DNA of 64,000 nt from an uncultured Oscillospiraceae bacterium (GCA_905234625.1 CAJOIC010000007.1:1-64000); one strand, 5' to 3'. Positions 39,444 to 49,804 are shown, numbered from the stretch's first letter. Notes: generated by a model from the letters alone, not told the origin. A program made the numbers and translations.

Positions 39444-41701
39444 TACGCCTTCGCCTCTTTCCTGGGGCGGCCGCGCTTGGCCTTGGGCTTCTCCTCCGCG
39501 GCCTTTTCCTCGCCGGAGGCGTCGTCGGTCTTTTTCTTCCAGGTGCGGTAGCCCCGCTTATCCTCCGGCAGGAAGTTGGCGCACTCGGTGTTGATGCAGA
39601 AGGGCTTGCGCTGGCCCTTGCCGGAGACCTTGAACATGGTCTTGCCGCAGGCGGGACACTCGTCCTTCACGGGCACGTCGAAGGTCCAGAAATCGCACTC
39701 CTTCCGGTCCTTCCCCTCCGGGCGCTTCTCCCCCACGGGACGGTTCTCGCAGACATAGTAGGGATGCCCGTTCCGGGAGGTGCGCTTGAGGATGCGTCCG
39801 CCGCAGCGAGGGCATTTGCCGGGCATCTCCACCACGATGGGCATGGTGAAGCTGCACTCGGGATAGCCCGGGCAGGCCAGGAAACGGCCGAACCGGCCGG
39901 ATTTGTAGACAAGATTCTTCCCGCAGTTGGGGCAGACCTCCGTGGACACCTCATCGGGCACCTTCAGATGGACCCCCTGGAGAGCCTCCTCGGCGTTGTC
40001 CAGGGAGGCGGAGAACCCGTCGTAGAAGTCGTGGAGGATCTTCTTCCAGTCCTCCTGCCCCTCCTCCACCTTATCGAGGGAGTCCTCCATCCGGGCGGTG
40101 AACTTAACGTCCACGATGTCCGGGAAGCGCTCCTCCATGAGTCCGTTCACGGTCTCACCCAGGGGGGTGGGACGGAGGTACTTCCCCTCCTTCACCACAT
40201 ATTCCCTGGCGGTGATGGTGCTGATGGTGGGGGCGTAGGTGCTGGGCCGCCCGATGCCCTTCTCCTCCATGGCCCGGATGAGGGTGGCCTCGGAATAGCG
40301 GGAGGGGGGCGTGGTGAAGTTCTGCTCCCGGTCCAGCTTCGACAGGGCGACGCTCTCGCCCTCCTTCAGCTCCGGAAGGGGCATCTTGCCCTTGCCGGGC
40401 TCCTCGCCCTCGGTGTCCTCCTCGTCGTCCTTATAGACGTCGGTATAGCCGGGGAAGTCGATCTCGGAGTGGTAGGCCCGGAAGATGTACCCGGCGCACT
40501 CGGAATCGATGGTCATGTTGTCGTAGACGGCGTTGGCCATCTGGCTGGCGGTGAAGCGGCCCCAGATCAGGCGGTACAGCCGGTACTGGTCCCCGGTGAG
40601 GCTCTTGCGCACCCGGTCCGGGGTCATGCTGGGGATGGAGGGGCGGATGGCCTCGTGGGCGTCCTGGGCGTTGGAGCCGGTCTTGTACCGGCGGGGCTTG
40701 CCGTAATAGTACTTGTCGCCATAGTGGGAGCGGATGAAGTCCCCCGCAGCGGCCAGCGCGTCCTCGGACAGCCGCAGGGAGTCGGTACGCATGTAGGTGA
40801 TGAGACCCACGGTGCCCTCGCCCTCGATGTCCACGCCCTCATACAGCTGCTGGGCGATGCTCATGGTGCGCCGGGGGGTCATGCCCAGGCGCCGGGATGC
40901 CTCCTGCTGCAGGGTGGAGGTGATGAAGGGCGGGGACGGGCTGCGCTGCTTCTTGCCGTGCTTCACGGACTGGATGCGGAAGGTCTTGTCCCCCTCCACG
41001 GCCTTGCAGACGGCCTCCACCTCGGCCTCGGAGTGGAGCTCCTGCTTCTTCTCCGTGGTACCGTAGAAGCTGGCCCGGAAAGTCTCTCCCGTAGCGGCGG
41101 CCAGGGTGGCGTAGAGGTACCAGTACTCCTCCGGCACGAAGGAGCGGATCTCGTTCTCCCGGTCGATGACCATGCGGGTGGCCACGGACTGGACCCGTCC
41201 GGCGGAGAGGCCCTTGCGGATCTTGCGCCAGAGCAGCGGGCTGAGCTTATAGCCCACGATGCGGTCCAGGACGCGCCGGGCCTGCTGGGCGTCCACCAGG
41301 TCCCGGTCGATGTCCCGGGGGTTCCGGATGCTGTCCTGGACGACTTTTTTCGTGATCTCGTTGAAGGTGACGCGCCGGGCCTTGTCGTCCGGCAGGTCCA
41401 GAAGCTCCTTCAGATGCCAGGAAATGGCCTCGCCCTCCCGGTCAGGGTCCGTCGCGAGATAGACGGTGTTCGCCTTCTTCGCGGACTTGCGCAGATCGTC
41501 GATGACGTCCTCCCGGCCCTTCACGGGCTGGTAATCCGGGGTGAAATCGTGCTCGATGTCCACGCCCAGGGTGTTGGTGGGCAGGTCCCGGAGATGGCCC
41601 ATGGAGGCCACCACGCGGAAATCCCCGCCGAGATATTTTTCAATGGTCCTTGCTTTCGCGGGAGACTCCACGATCACAAGCTCGCTTTTCGCTTTCGCCA
41701 T
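39443..41701 (-). CDS. topA: DNA topoisomerase I
   Basis: LVIVESPAKARTIEKYLGGDF...; C-terminal zinc fingers; AT-hook-like KRGRPRKEAKA tail. Confidence 0.96.
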   Translation of the reverse strand: MAKAKSELVIVESPAKARTIEKYLGGDFRVVASMGHLRDLPTNTLGVDIEHDFTPDYQPVKGREDVIDDLRKSAKKANTVYLATDPDREGEAISWHLKELLDLPDDKARRVTFNEITKKVVQDSIRNPRDIDRDLVDAQQARRVLDRIVGYKLSPLLWRKIRKGLSAGRVQSVATRMVIDRENEIRSFVPEEYWYLYATLAAATGETFRASFYGTTEKKQELHSEAEVEAVCKAVEGDKTFRIQSVKHGKKQRSPSPPFITSTLQQEASRRLGMTPRRTMSIAQQLYEGVDIEGEGTVGLITYMRTDSLRLSEDALAAAGDFIRSHYGDKYYYGKPRRYKTGSNAQDAHEAIRPSIPSMTPDRVRKSLTGDQYRLYRLIWGRFTASQMANAVYDNMTIDSECAGYIFRAYHSEIDFPGYTDVYKDDEEDTEGEEPGKGKMPLPELKEGESVALSKLDREQNFTTPPSRYSEATLIRAMEEKGIGRPSTYAPTISTITAREYVVKEGKYLRPTPLGETVNGLMEERFPDIVDVKFTARMEDSLDKVEEGQEDWKKILHDFYDGFSASLDNAEEALQGVHLKVPDEVSTEVCPNCGKNLVYKSGRFGRFLACPGYPECSFTMPIVVEMPGKCPRCGGRILKRTSRNGHPYYVCENRPVGEKRPEGKDRKECDFWTFDVPVKDECPACGKTMFKVSGKGQRKPFCINTECANFLPEDKRGYRTWKKKTDDASGEEKAAEEKPKAKRGRPRKEAKA

Positions 41702-41716
41702 AATGCAACCTCTGCC

Positions 41717-42837
41717 TTATAGTTTCCTTGTATAGCGTTTCCCGGCGCTCTGGGTGACATACCCCGCCACCTGGAGCATCGTCAGCGCCGCGAGAGCCTC
41801 CGGCGCGGAGAGCCCCGTGGCCTCGATGAGATCGTCGGCGTGCATGTCCGGTCGGTCCATCGCCTCCAGGATCCGCCGCTGGGGATCGGGAAGACCCGCC
41901 AGCTTCTCCGTGTCAATATAAACTATGTCCCTGGGCTTGTCAATCTCTTTTTTAATAGGTGTGGGCGGGGTATTTTGCGGTTTCAGGTCGAAATCGTCCC
42001 CATAACGCTCCAGGATGTCCCGCCCGGAGGCCACCGTCACCGCGCCAAGCCGCGTCAGGGCGATATACCCGTCGGCGTTGGGCCCATCCGCGGCGGTGGG
42101 GACGGCGAACACGTCTCTCCCCTGCTCCAGGGCCCGGTCCACCGTCACCCGTGAGCCGCTGCGCTCCGGCGCCTCCGCCACGGCCACCCCCAGAGACAGG
42201 CCGGAGATGATCCGATTCCGGGCCTTGAAATCCCCGGAAAACGTCCGTATGCCGGGACCGTGCTCGCTGACGAGCGCGCCCCGGACCGCCAGCTCCCGGA
42301 AGAGCCAGCGGTTCTTGGCGGGATATACCACGTCGATGGCGGTGCCGAGAACGCCCACCACCGTGCCGTTTTCCCGGAGCGCCGCCTCCATGGCGGCGCC
42401 GTCGCAGCCCTCCGCGAGACCGGACACCAGAACGGCGCCGGACCGGGCCAGGTCCCCGCCCAGCCTCGCCGACATGCGCAGGCCGTAGGGTGTGGCCTTC
42501 CGGGTCCCCACCACGGCCACCGTCGCCCGGCGATCCACCTCCGGGAGCCTGCCCAGCACATACAGCACCACCGGCGGGTCCGGGATGGACCGCAGCCGCT
42601 CGGGATGACGCCGACGTTCTTCTCCGCGCACTCCCCCAGGACCCGCTGGGCCTCCTCAAGGCTCTTGTCCATGAGGCGCCTGATCTCCCCGGGGGTGGCT
42701 CCGGCGTTCTCGAACTCCGGACGTCCGGCGTGATACACCGCCTCGGGACCGCCCAGCTCATAGAGAAGATGTCCCTTCAGAAGGGGCGGCACGTTCCGCA
42801 CGCAGGACAGCCACGCCCAGTACTTCAGATCACTCAT
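41717..42837 (-). pseudogene. dprA: DNA processing protein DprA, frameshifted
   Basis: MSDLKYWAWLSCVRNVPPLLKGHLL...CAEKNVGVIP in one frame; PERLRSIPDPPVVLYVLGRLP...VVGTRKATPYGLRMSARL in another; junction near 42599-42608. Confidence 0.9.
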
Positions 42838-42838
42838 A

Positions 42839-43567
42839 TCAGCGCACCATCTCCCACATGACCACCGCCGCCGCCACCCCCGCGTTCAGGGACTCCGCCT
42901 GAGGCCGCATGGGGATGACAGCCGTACCGGCGCACAGGGCCAAAAGCTCCGGGGTCAGTCCCTTGCCCTCGTTCCCCACCGCCACGGCAAGGCCCGTCTT
43001 CGGCAGGTCGCGGATGTCCGCCGCATCGGTGCGGAGGGCCGCGCCATACAGAGGCAGCGTACCCAGGAGTCCGGGCAGCTCCGCGGGGCCGGACGCCCGT
43101 GCCGCAGGCTGGCGAAAGACCGCGCCCATGGAGGCCCGGACGGTCTTGGGGTTATAGGGGTCGGCGCAGGCGCCGCACAGCACCACCAGGTCCATGCCGA
43201 AGGCGTCCGCCGTGCGCAGGACCGTGCCCACGTTCCCCGGGTCCTGGACGTTCTCCAGGACGATGACCCGCGCCAGGCTCTCCGGGGCGGGGAGCTGCCG
43301 CATCCGCACGGAGAACACGGGACCGGAGCTGTTCTGCAGGGGCGTCACCGCCCGGAGGATCTCCGGCGTCACCAGTCGAAAGGGCAGCCCCTCCAGCGGC
43401 TCCGCGGTCAGGACGCAGGTCACCTCCGCGCCGGAGGCAACAGCCTCCGACAGGAGCTTGTCCCCCGCGCCGACGAACTCTCCCTCCCGCTGACGGGCCT
43501 TTCCGTCGGAGGCCAGGGCGATGAACCGCTTCACGATATCGTTTTGTCGGGATCGGATGATCTCCAT
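42839..43567 (-). CDS. TrmH/SpoU family RNA methyltransferase
   Basis: VIVLENVQDPGNVGTVLRTADAFGMD, AVGNEGKGLTPELLALC, IPMRPQAESLNAGVAAAVVMWE. Confidence 0.94.
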   Translation of the reverse strand: MEIIRSRQNDIVKRFIALASDGKARQREGEFVGAGDKLLSEAVASGAEVTCVLTAEPLEGLPFRLVTPEILRAVTPLQNSSGPVFSVRMRQLPAPESLARVIVLENVQDPGNVGTVLRTADAFGMDLVVLCGACADPYNPKTVRASMGAVFRQPAARASGPAELPGLLGTLPLYGAALRTDAADIRDLPKTGLAVAVGNEGKGLTPELLALCAGTAVIPMRPQAESLNAGVAAAVVMWEMVR

Positions 43568-43656
43568 GCCACACACACCATCATTTCCAAAATACATTAT
43601 AAAATAACCACGATTCTCCCTCGCCGTCAATCCTTTTTTAATCCGCGCCGCCGCCG

Positions 43657-43685
43657 TTGCATTATATTCACCGTTTTGCTATAAT
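43657..43685 (+). promoter_or_regulatory. Promoter of flavin oxidoreductase gene
   Basis: TTGCAT-17 nt-TATAAT. Confidence 0.7.
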
Positions 43686-43756
43686 AAATCGAAAGCACAG
43701 GAGAATGTGATCTCACAACTAAACGGCCGCCTTCCGGCGGCGGAACGGAGTTTGCC

Positions 43757-45784
43757 ATGGCGAGATACGACGCGCTTTTATCCCCTATCCGGGTAGGAGA
43801 TATCATCCTCAAGAACCGTATGATGTCCTCCGCCTCCACGCCCCACTTCCTCCAGGGACGGGAGCTCTGGCCCACGGAGAAGATCATCGGCCACTTTGCC
43901 GCCCGGGCGCGCAGCGGCGCTGCCGCCATCACCATCAACCATCTGCACTGCGACGATATGAAGATGCCCGGCCGCACCATCGACGATCCCCCCGCCCACT
44001 TCAACATGTACGAGCTGGACGACGCCACCTGCCAGAACTATATGTGCCAGCTCATCGACGCCGTCCATTGCTACAACAGCAAGGTCACGGGCTATATCAT
44101 GGCTCCCGTGGACAAGTCTCTGGGGCCCCAGCTTCCCCCCGCGCCCATCGGCGGACAGTTCGCGCCGCCCCCTCCCCCGCCCGATCAGCCCCACAACGCC
44201 GAGGACGACGGACCTCCCGCCGTGGACGTGAACAAGATCGACCGGGCCTGGATGGACGCCTTTATCGCGGACTATGTCCAGCAGGCAAGGGACCTGAAGA
44301 CCCTGGGCTTCGACATCGTCAGCATCTACGCCTGCTACCGCAACCAGCCCATGAGCCGCATGTTCAGCCCCATCACGAACCATCGCACGGACGAGTACGG
44401 CGGCTGCCTCGAAAACCGCGCCCGGTTCACCGTCGAGCTCCTCACCGCCCTGCGGAAGGCCCTGGGCAGGGGCTTCCCCATCGAGCTGGTGTTCTCCGTA
44501 TGCGAGCCGGAGGGAGGCTACTCCACGGACGACTGCATCGAATTCGCCCGGCTCTGCGACGGGCTCGTCGATATCCTGCACCTTCGCGGCGGCGAGATGG
44601 ACCCCCAGCACTGCCTGGGCTTCACCTCCCCGGAGGACGTGCCGGAGCCCTATCTCGAGGATATGGCGAAGGTGACGCGGGGCGTCCGCGCCGCAGGCCT
44701 CCATATGGTCGTGGGCGTCAGCTCCGGCATGTTCGACATCGGAAACGCCGACGCCGCCGTCCGCGAGGGCAAGGCGGACCTGGTCTATATGGCCCGCAGC
44801 TGGATCTCCAACCCCAACTACGGCGACCTGGTCTATGAGGGCCGGGGGGAGGACATCGTCCCCTGCGTCCGCTGCAATAAGTGCCACGTCCCCTCCGGAC
44901 GGGAGATGTTCCGCACCATGTGCACCGTGAACCCCCTCATGGGCATGGAGGACCGGCTCTATAAAATGTACCCGGCGGAGGTCCCCAGCCGCAAGGTGGC
45001 CGTGGTGGGCGGAGGTCCCGCAGGTATGGAATTTGCGAAGATCGCCCGGCAGCGGGGACATTCCGTCACCCTGTACGAGGCCTCCGACGCCCTGGGCGGC
45101 ATGGTCAAGCACGCGGATTACGCCGGCTTCAAGTGGCCCCTGCGCCGGTTCAAGGACTACCTGGTCGGCCAGATGGACAAGCTGGGGGTAGACGTGCGGC
45201 TGAACACCCGCGCCACGAAGGAGATGCTCCTGGCGGAGGGCTACGACATGGTGGCCGTGGCCGTGGGCGCCCATCCCATCGCCCCACCCTTCCCCGGGAA
45301 GGACCTGCCCAACGTCCACTACGGCATGACCTGCTACGGGCATCAGGACGAGCTGGGGGACACCGTGGCCGTCATCGGCGGCGGCGAGATCGGCGTGGAG
45401 ACCGCGCTCTGGCTCAATGAGCTCGGCAAGCGCACCATCGTCCTGGAGATGCTCCCGGAGCTCATCCTGGACGCGCCTCACGCCCACTACAAGAACATGG
45501 TCCACAACTACTGGCTGCGCCAGCCCCTGTTCGAGAGCATCACCGGCGTGCGCTGCACGGAGATCCTGCCCGACGGCGTGAAGTACATCGACCGGGACGG
45601 CGTCGAGAAGAAGGTCGTCTCCGACAGCGTCCTGCTCTGCGCCGGCGCCGCCAGCAACACCGACATCGCGGAGTCCCTCATCGGCGCCGCGCCCCAGATG
45701 GCGTTCATCGGAGACGTGAACAAATTCGGAAACGTCCAGAAGGCCGTCCGCGAGGGCTTCGCCGCCGCCATGAACATCAAATAA
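43757..45784 (+). CDS. Old-yellow-enzyme family NADH:flavin oxidoreductase / 2-enoate reductase-like (FMN, 4Fe-4S, FAD)
   Basis: N-terminal OYE TIM barrel, CVRCNKCHVPSGREMFRTMCTVNP cluster motif, VAVVGGGPAGMEFAKIA FAD motif. Confidence 0.9.
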   Translation: MARYDALLSPIRVGDIILKNRMMSSASTPHFLQGRELWPTEKIIGHFAARARSGAAAITINHLHCDDMKMPGRTIDDPPAHFNMYELDDATCQNYMCQLIDAVHCYNSKVTGYIMAPVDKSLGPQLPPAPIGGQFAPPPPPPDQPHNAEDDGPPAVDVNKIDRAWMDAFIADYVQQARDLKTLGFDIVSIYACYRNQPMSRMFSPITNHRTDEYGGCLENRARFTVELLTALRKALGRGFPIELVFSVCEPEGGYSTDDCIEFARLCDGLVDILHLRGGEMDPQHCLGFTSPEDVPEPYLEDMAKVTRGVRAAGLHMVVGVSSGMFDIGNADAAVREGKADLVYMARSWISNPNYGDLVYEGRGEDIVPCVRCNKCHVPSGREMFRTMCTVNPLMGMEDRLYKMYPAEVPSRKVAVVGGGPAGMEFAKIARQRGHSVTLYEASDALGGMVKHADYAGFKWPLRRFKDYLVGQMDKLGVDVRLNTRATKEMLLAEGYDMVAVAVGAHPIAPPFPGKDLPNVHYGMTCYGHQDELGDTVAVIGGGEIGVETALWLNELGKRTIVLEMLPELILDAPHAHYKNMVHNYWLRQPLFESITGVRCTEILPDGVKYIDRDGVEKKVVSDSVLLCAGAASNTDIAESLIGAAPQMAFIGDVNKFGNVQKAVREGFAAAMNIK

Positions 45785-45797
45785 CGGCACACGCTGA

Positions 45798-45836
45798 AAA
45801 TATCCCCGGAAGCCGAGGCTTCCGGGGATATTTATG
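45798..45836. terminator. Bidirectional intrinsic terminator between convergent genes
   Basis: aaatatccccggaagccgaggcttccggggatattt. Confidence 0.88.
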
Positions 45837-45848
45837 TTTCGGTGAAAA

Positions 45849-47708
45849 TCAGCCTTCCACGGTCAGGTGCGCCAGCATGGTGCGCAGGTGCTGGTCGCCG
45901 TACAGGGTCTCCCCGTGATAGCCGCCGATGCGGGAGGAGATCAGCTGGGTCTGGCTGGTGGCGCCGCCGATGGTGACGCACCAGTGGCCGGTGGTGAAGA
46001 TCTCGTCCAGGATCTTCGCGGCCTCCTCCTGCTCGGAGACGGTCTGGGCGTTCTGGTAGGCCTCCATAGCCGCGTCGAATTCGGGATCGTCATAGAAGTA
46101 GCCGGAGGACAGGCCGCCGTTGGCCACCATCATCTTCACCAGCATGAACTCCTCGAAGCCGCCGGCATAGCAGTTGTACTGCCGGGGATCGGTGTCGTCC
46201 GCAGCGATCATGCCCTGCTCCATGACGCCGGCGATACTGTAGGACACGTCCACGCCGATGGCCTTCCAGTAGGACTGCACCAGGACGTAGAGGTCCTGAT
46301 CCTGGAGCTCATCCAGCACGACCTCCAGGGAGAAGCCGTCGGGATAGCCCGCCTCGGCCAGGAGCTCCTTGGCATAGTCCACATCATAGGTGGTCCAGGA
46401 GGCCAGGGTGTCGGCGTCCATCTCCCATTGATAACCGGAGAGGCTGTCGCTCCAGAGGCCGGTGAAGAGCTGCTCGCCGTCGATGCCGAGATAGGCGTCG
46501 ATGGCGTCGCCGTCCAGAGCGTACTGGAGGGCGAGACGGACCCGCTGGTCGGACCAGGGCTGATCCGCCTGATCCAGCTTGAAGCCCACGCCTGCGGGGC
46601 TGGTGCCGGCATAGACGGTCTCCACATAGTCGCTCTCATCCATGGAGGCCTTCACCAGAGCCAGCTGGGTGCTGTTGAGGACGTTGTTGGACTTATCGCC
46701 CACCCAGTCGATGTTGCCCGCGATGAACTGGGCCGCGATCTGGTCGGAGTCGGAGATGTACTGGAGGGTGACCTTGTCGATATAGGGCAGCTGCACGCCG
46801 TTATCGTCGGTCATGTAGTAGTCGGGGTTGGCCTCGAAGACCATGTAGGAGTCCTTCACATACTCGGTCAGGACCCAGGCGCCGGTGCCGCAGACATAAT
46901 CCACGTTGGTCTGCTGCTCGGGGGTGAGCTCATCCCACTCGGGACCCACGATATTGATGGGGTTCGTCAGGAAGGTGGTCAGGGCGATGTCGTTCCAGCT
47001 GCCCTCGGCAAAGTGGAAGGTGACGGTGCGGGCGGCATCGTCGGCCTCGATGACCACGCGGTCGTCAGCGGGCGCCTCGGCAGGCTCCTCCGTGGGCTCT
47101 TCACTGGTCTCGCCGGAGGGCTCGCCGGAGCCGGAGGCGGTGGCGCCGGTCAGGCAGGACAGGGTGCTGACCCAGTCGATCTCGCTCTCGGCCTTGGGAA
47201 CGCCGTCCAGGCCCAGCAGACGGTCATAGCTGTACGCCACGTCGGAGGCGGTCAGCTCGCGGCCGGAATAGCCCACCTGCTTGCCGGACTGGAAGGTGAT
47301 GCCGTCCCGGATGGTGACCACCAGGGTGCCGGTGGCCTCGTCCCAGTCGTAGCTCTCGGCGATCTGGCCGGTGACGCTCTCGGCGTTCAGGTAGAAGGAC
47401 GAGAAGTCGTTCACCTCAGAGCCGTAGTCCATCACGAAGAGGGACTCGTACATCATGAGATAGCAGTAGTCGTTGGCGTTGGCGGGATCGAAGGTGTTGT
47501 AGAACTTGGGATAGTAGAACGTCACCTCGTTAGCGCCGGGGGCAGCGGGCGCCGGGGCGGGGGCAGCCTCCGCTTCCGCGGCAGAGGCGGCTTCCGCGGC
47601 GGGAGCCGCTTCCTCAGCGGCAGGGGCGGACGAGCCGCTGCCGCCGCAGGCGGACAGGGCGAACACCATCGCCAGGGCGCACAGAAGCGCCAGGATACGT
47701 TTGGTCAT
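45849..47708 (-). CDS. Peptide-type ABC transporter substrate-binding lipoprotein (SBP_bac_5)
   Basis: lipobox ALSAC; ITFQSGKQVGYSGRELTASDVAYSYDRLLG; adjacent Dpp/Opp permeases. Confidence 0.9.
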   Translation of the reverse strand: MTKRILALLCALAMVFALSACGGSGSSAPAAEEAAPAAEAASAAEAEAAPAPAPAAPGANEVTFYYPKFYNTFDPANANDYCYLMMYESLFVMDYGSEVNDFSSFYLNAESVTGQIAESYDWDEATGTLVVTIRDGITFQSGKQVGYSGRELTASDVAYSYDRLLGLDGVPKAESEIDWVSTLSCLTGATASGSGEPSGETSEEPTEEPAEAPADDRVVIEADDAARTVTFHFAEGSWNDIALTTFLTNPINIVGPEWDELTPEQQTNVDYVCGTGAWVLTEYVKDSYMVFEANPDYYMTDDNGVQLPYIDKVTLQYISDSDQIAAQFIAGNIDWVGDKSNNVLNSTQLALVKASMDESDYVETVYAGTSPAGVGFKLDQADQPWSDQRVRLALQYALDGDAIDAYLGIDGEQLFTGLWSDSLSGYQWEMDADTLASWTTYDVDYAKELLAEAGYPDGFSLEVVLDELQDQDLYVLVQSYWKAIGVDVSYSIAGVMEQGMIAADDTDPRQYNCYAGGFEEFMLVKMMVANGGLSSGYFYDDPEFDAAMEAYQNAQTVSEQEEAAKILDEIFTTGHWCVTIGGATSQTQLISSRIGGYHGETLYGDQHLRTMLAHLTVEG

Positions 47709-47757
47709 GGTATTTCCTCCTTGATGTTTCCTTTACGTTTTATTAACGGATAACGAG

Positions 47758-47786
47758 ATTATACAGTACCCGCGCCATGGGGTCAA
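47758..47786 (-). promoter_or_regulatory. Promoter for the substrate-binding protein gene
   Basis: minus strand TTGACC-17 nt-TATAAT between permease and SBP genes. Confidence 0.7.
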
Positions 47787-47804
47787 GAAAATGTTACAGA
47801 AATA

Positions 47805-48827
47805 TTACGTCTCCAGCTTCTGGCCGGGCATGCGCTCCGGCAGGACGCCGGTGAGCTTCGCCACCTTCCGGGCGATCTTCCGGGAGTCGTAGGAGCCGAC
47901 GCCGCCCTTGAGCCGGGGGTCCAGCAGGTCCCGGACGCCGTCGCCGAACATGTTGGCGGCGAAGACGGTCAGGGCGATGGCCCCGCCGGGGGCGAAGGCC
48001 AGCCAGGGAGCCACGTACATATAGCTCTTGCCCTGGTTGGAGATGAGGTAGCCCCAGCTGGGGGTGCCGATGTCCACGCCGTAGCCGAGAAAGCTCAGGC
48101 TGGACTCCATGAGGATGACGCCCGCCAGAGAGCCCGCCGCGGCCACGATGATGATGGGCAGGATATTGGGCACCACATGCCGGACGGTCTTCCACATGGC
48201 GGTGCCGCCCAGCAGGTCGGATTCCTTATTATAGCCCGCGTCCTTGATGCTCATGGCGGCGGAGCGGATCATGCGGCTTCCGCCGATGCCGCTGGGGACG
48301 GACAGGGCAAAAATGAGCTGTGGGATGCCATTTCCCAGCATGGACATGATAACGAGAAGCATCAGCATGGAGGGGATGCACTGCCAGCCGTCCACGAAGC
48401 GCTGGACGATGAGGTCGAACCACCCGCCCACGACGGCGGACAGGGTGCCGATGACCACGGAGATGAGGGTGGACAGGATGCAGCAGCTGACGCACAGGAT
48501 GATGGAGGTCCGGGCGCCGTAGATGAGGTAGCTCAGCACGTCCCGGCCCAGGGTGTCCGTACCCAGCCAATGGGGGGCGCCGCCGGAGACCGCCAGGAGC
48601 GTCTGGGCGCTGGTCTTCTCCGCGCTGTTCATGAAGAGGTACGGCTTCTGCATCTTGTTGAAGACGTCCACCTGCATGGCCCCGTCCTGCATGGGATAGG
48701 GGGCGATATAGTCCGCGAAGATGGCCACGAGAAACAGCAGCAGCAGAAACACGAGGCTTGCCGCGGCCAGGGGCTTTTTCCTGAACAGATCCTTCAGGAA
48801 GGGGCGGGCGTTTTTCTTCTTTTTCAT
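47805..48827 (-). CDS. Oligopeptide-type ABC transporter permease (DppC/OppC-like)
   Basis: HWLGTDTLGRDVLSYLIYGARTSIILC; internal ATG 48827. Confidence 0.92.
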   Translation of the reverse strand: MKKKKNARPFLKDLFRKKPLAAASLVFLLLLFLVAIFADYIAPYPMQDGAMQVDVFNKMQKPYLFMNSAEKTSAQTLLAVSGGAPHWLGTDTLGRDVLSYLIYGARTSIILCVSCCILSTLISVVIGTLSAVVGGWFDLIVQRFVDGWQCIPSMLMLLVIMSMLGNGIPQLIFALSVPSGIGGSRMIRSAAMSIKDAGYNKESDLLGGTAMWKTVRHVVPNILPIIIVAAAGSLAGVILMESSLSFLGYGVDIGTPSWGYLISNQGKSYMYVAPWLAFAPGGAIALTVFAANMFGDGVRDLLDPRLKGGVGSYDSRKIARKVAKLTGVLPERMPGQKLET

Positions 48828-48841
48828 GACGGCCCCTCCCC

Positions 48842-49804
48842 TCAGTCGATCTCGACCCGGGGGTCGAGCCATTTATAGCAGATATCCACCAGGAGGTTTA
48901 TGAGCATGACGATGATGGCCATGACCAGGACGCACCCCTGGATGACGGTATAGTCCCGCTGGTCCAGCGCGGTGATGAGCTGCTGGCCGATGCCGGGGAT
49001 ATTGAATAGGTTCTCCAGGATGACGTTGCCGCCGAAGATGCCCGCCACGGAGCCGCCGATGACGGTGACGACGGGGATCATGGAGTTGCGGAAGACGTGC
49101 TTTATGAGGACCCGCCACTCGCCGCAGCCCTTGGCCCAGGCCGTGCGGACGAAATCCGTGCGCATGGTCTCGAGGCAGCAGGTGCGCACCATGCGCAGCT
49201 GCATGCCCGTCTGAGCCAGGGCGCCGATGACGGAGGGCACCAGGAACATCCGCATGTTGGCGCCGAAGTCCTGGAAGATGCCGCTGTATTTGATGTTCGG
49301 CGCGTAGCCCCACCAGGCGGCGGGGTACACCAGCACGATGGAGGCCACCAGGAAGGTGGGCACCGCCATGAAGATGATGGCGAAGACCCGGAAGGTATAG
49401 TCTGGCACGCCGTCCTGCCGGGCCGCGCACCACACCCCCAGAGGCACCGCGAAGAGGATGGTCCAGAACAGCTCCATGAAGCCCAGCTGGATGGTGACGG
49501 GCAGCTCCCGGCCGATGATCTCCCCCACGGATTCATACTGGAACAGGCTGTTGCCCAGATCGCCCCGGAGGACGCCGCCCATCCAGGTGAAGAACTGCAC
49601 CAGGGCGGGCTGATCCAGGCCCAGCCGGACCCGGAGGCTCTCCACGTCCACGGCCTGTCCCGCGGCGGTGAGGCGCTTGACCATATAGTCGAGGGCCGTA
49701 CCGGGGAGCATCCGCATCATGGCGAAGGTGAGGATGCACACCACCAGCACCGTGGGGATGAGGAGCAATATGCGCTTTACGATGTATTTACCCACGCCAG
49801 GCAC
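48842..49804 (-). CDS. Oligopeptide-type ABC transporter permease (DppB/OppB-like)
   Basis: YIVKRILLLIPTVLVVCILTFAMMRMLPG... Confidence 0.93.
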   Translation of the reverse strand: MPGVGKYIVKRILLLIPTVLVVCILTFAMMRMLPGTALDYMVKRLTAAGQAVDVESLRVRLGLDQPALVQFFTWMGGVLRGDLGNSLFQYESVGEIIGRELPVTIQLGFMELFWTILFAVPLGVWCAARQDGVPDYTFRVFAIIFMAVPTFLVASIVLVYPAAWWGYAPNIKYSGIFQDFGANMRMFLVPSVIGALAQTGMQLRMVRTCCLETMRTDFVRTAWAKGCGEWRVLIKHVFRNSMIPVVTVIGGSVAGIFGGNVILENLFNIPGIGQQLITALDQRDYTVIQGCVLVMAIIVMLINLLVDICYKWLDPRVEID

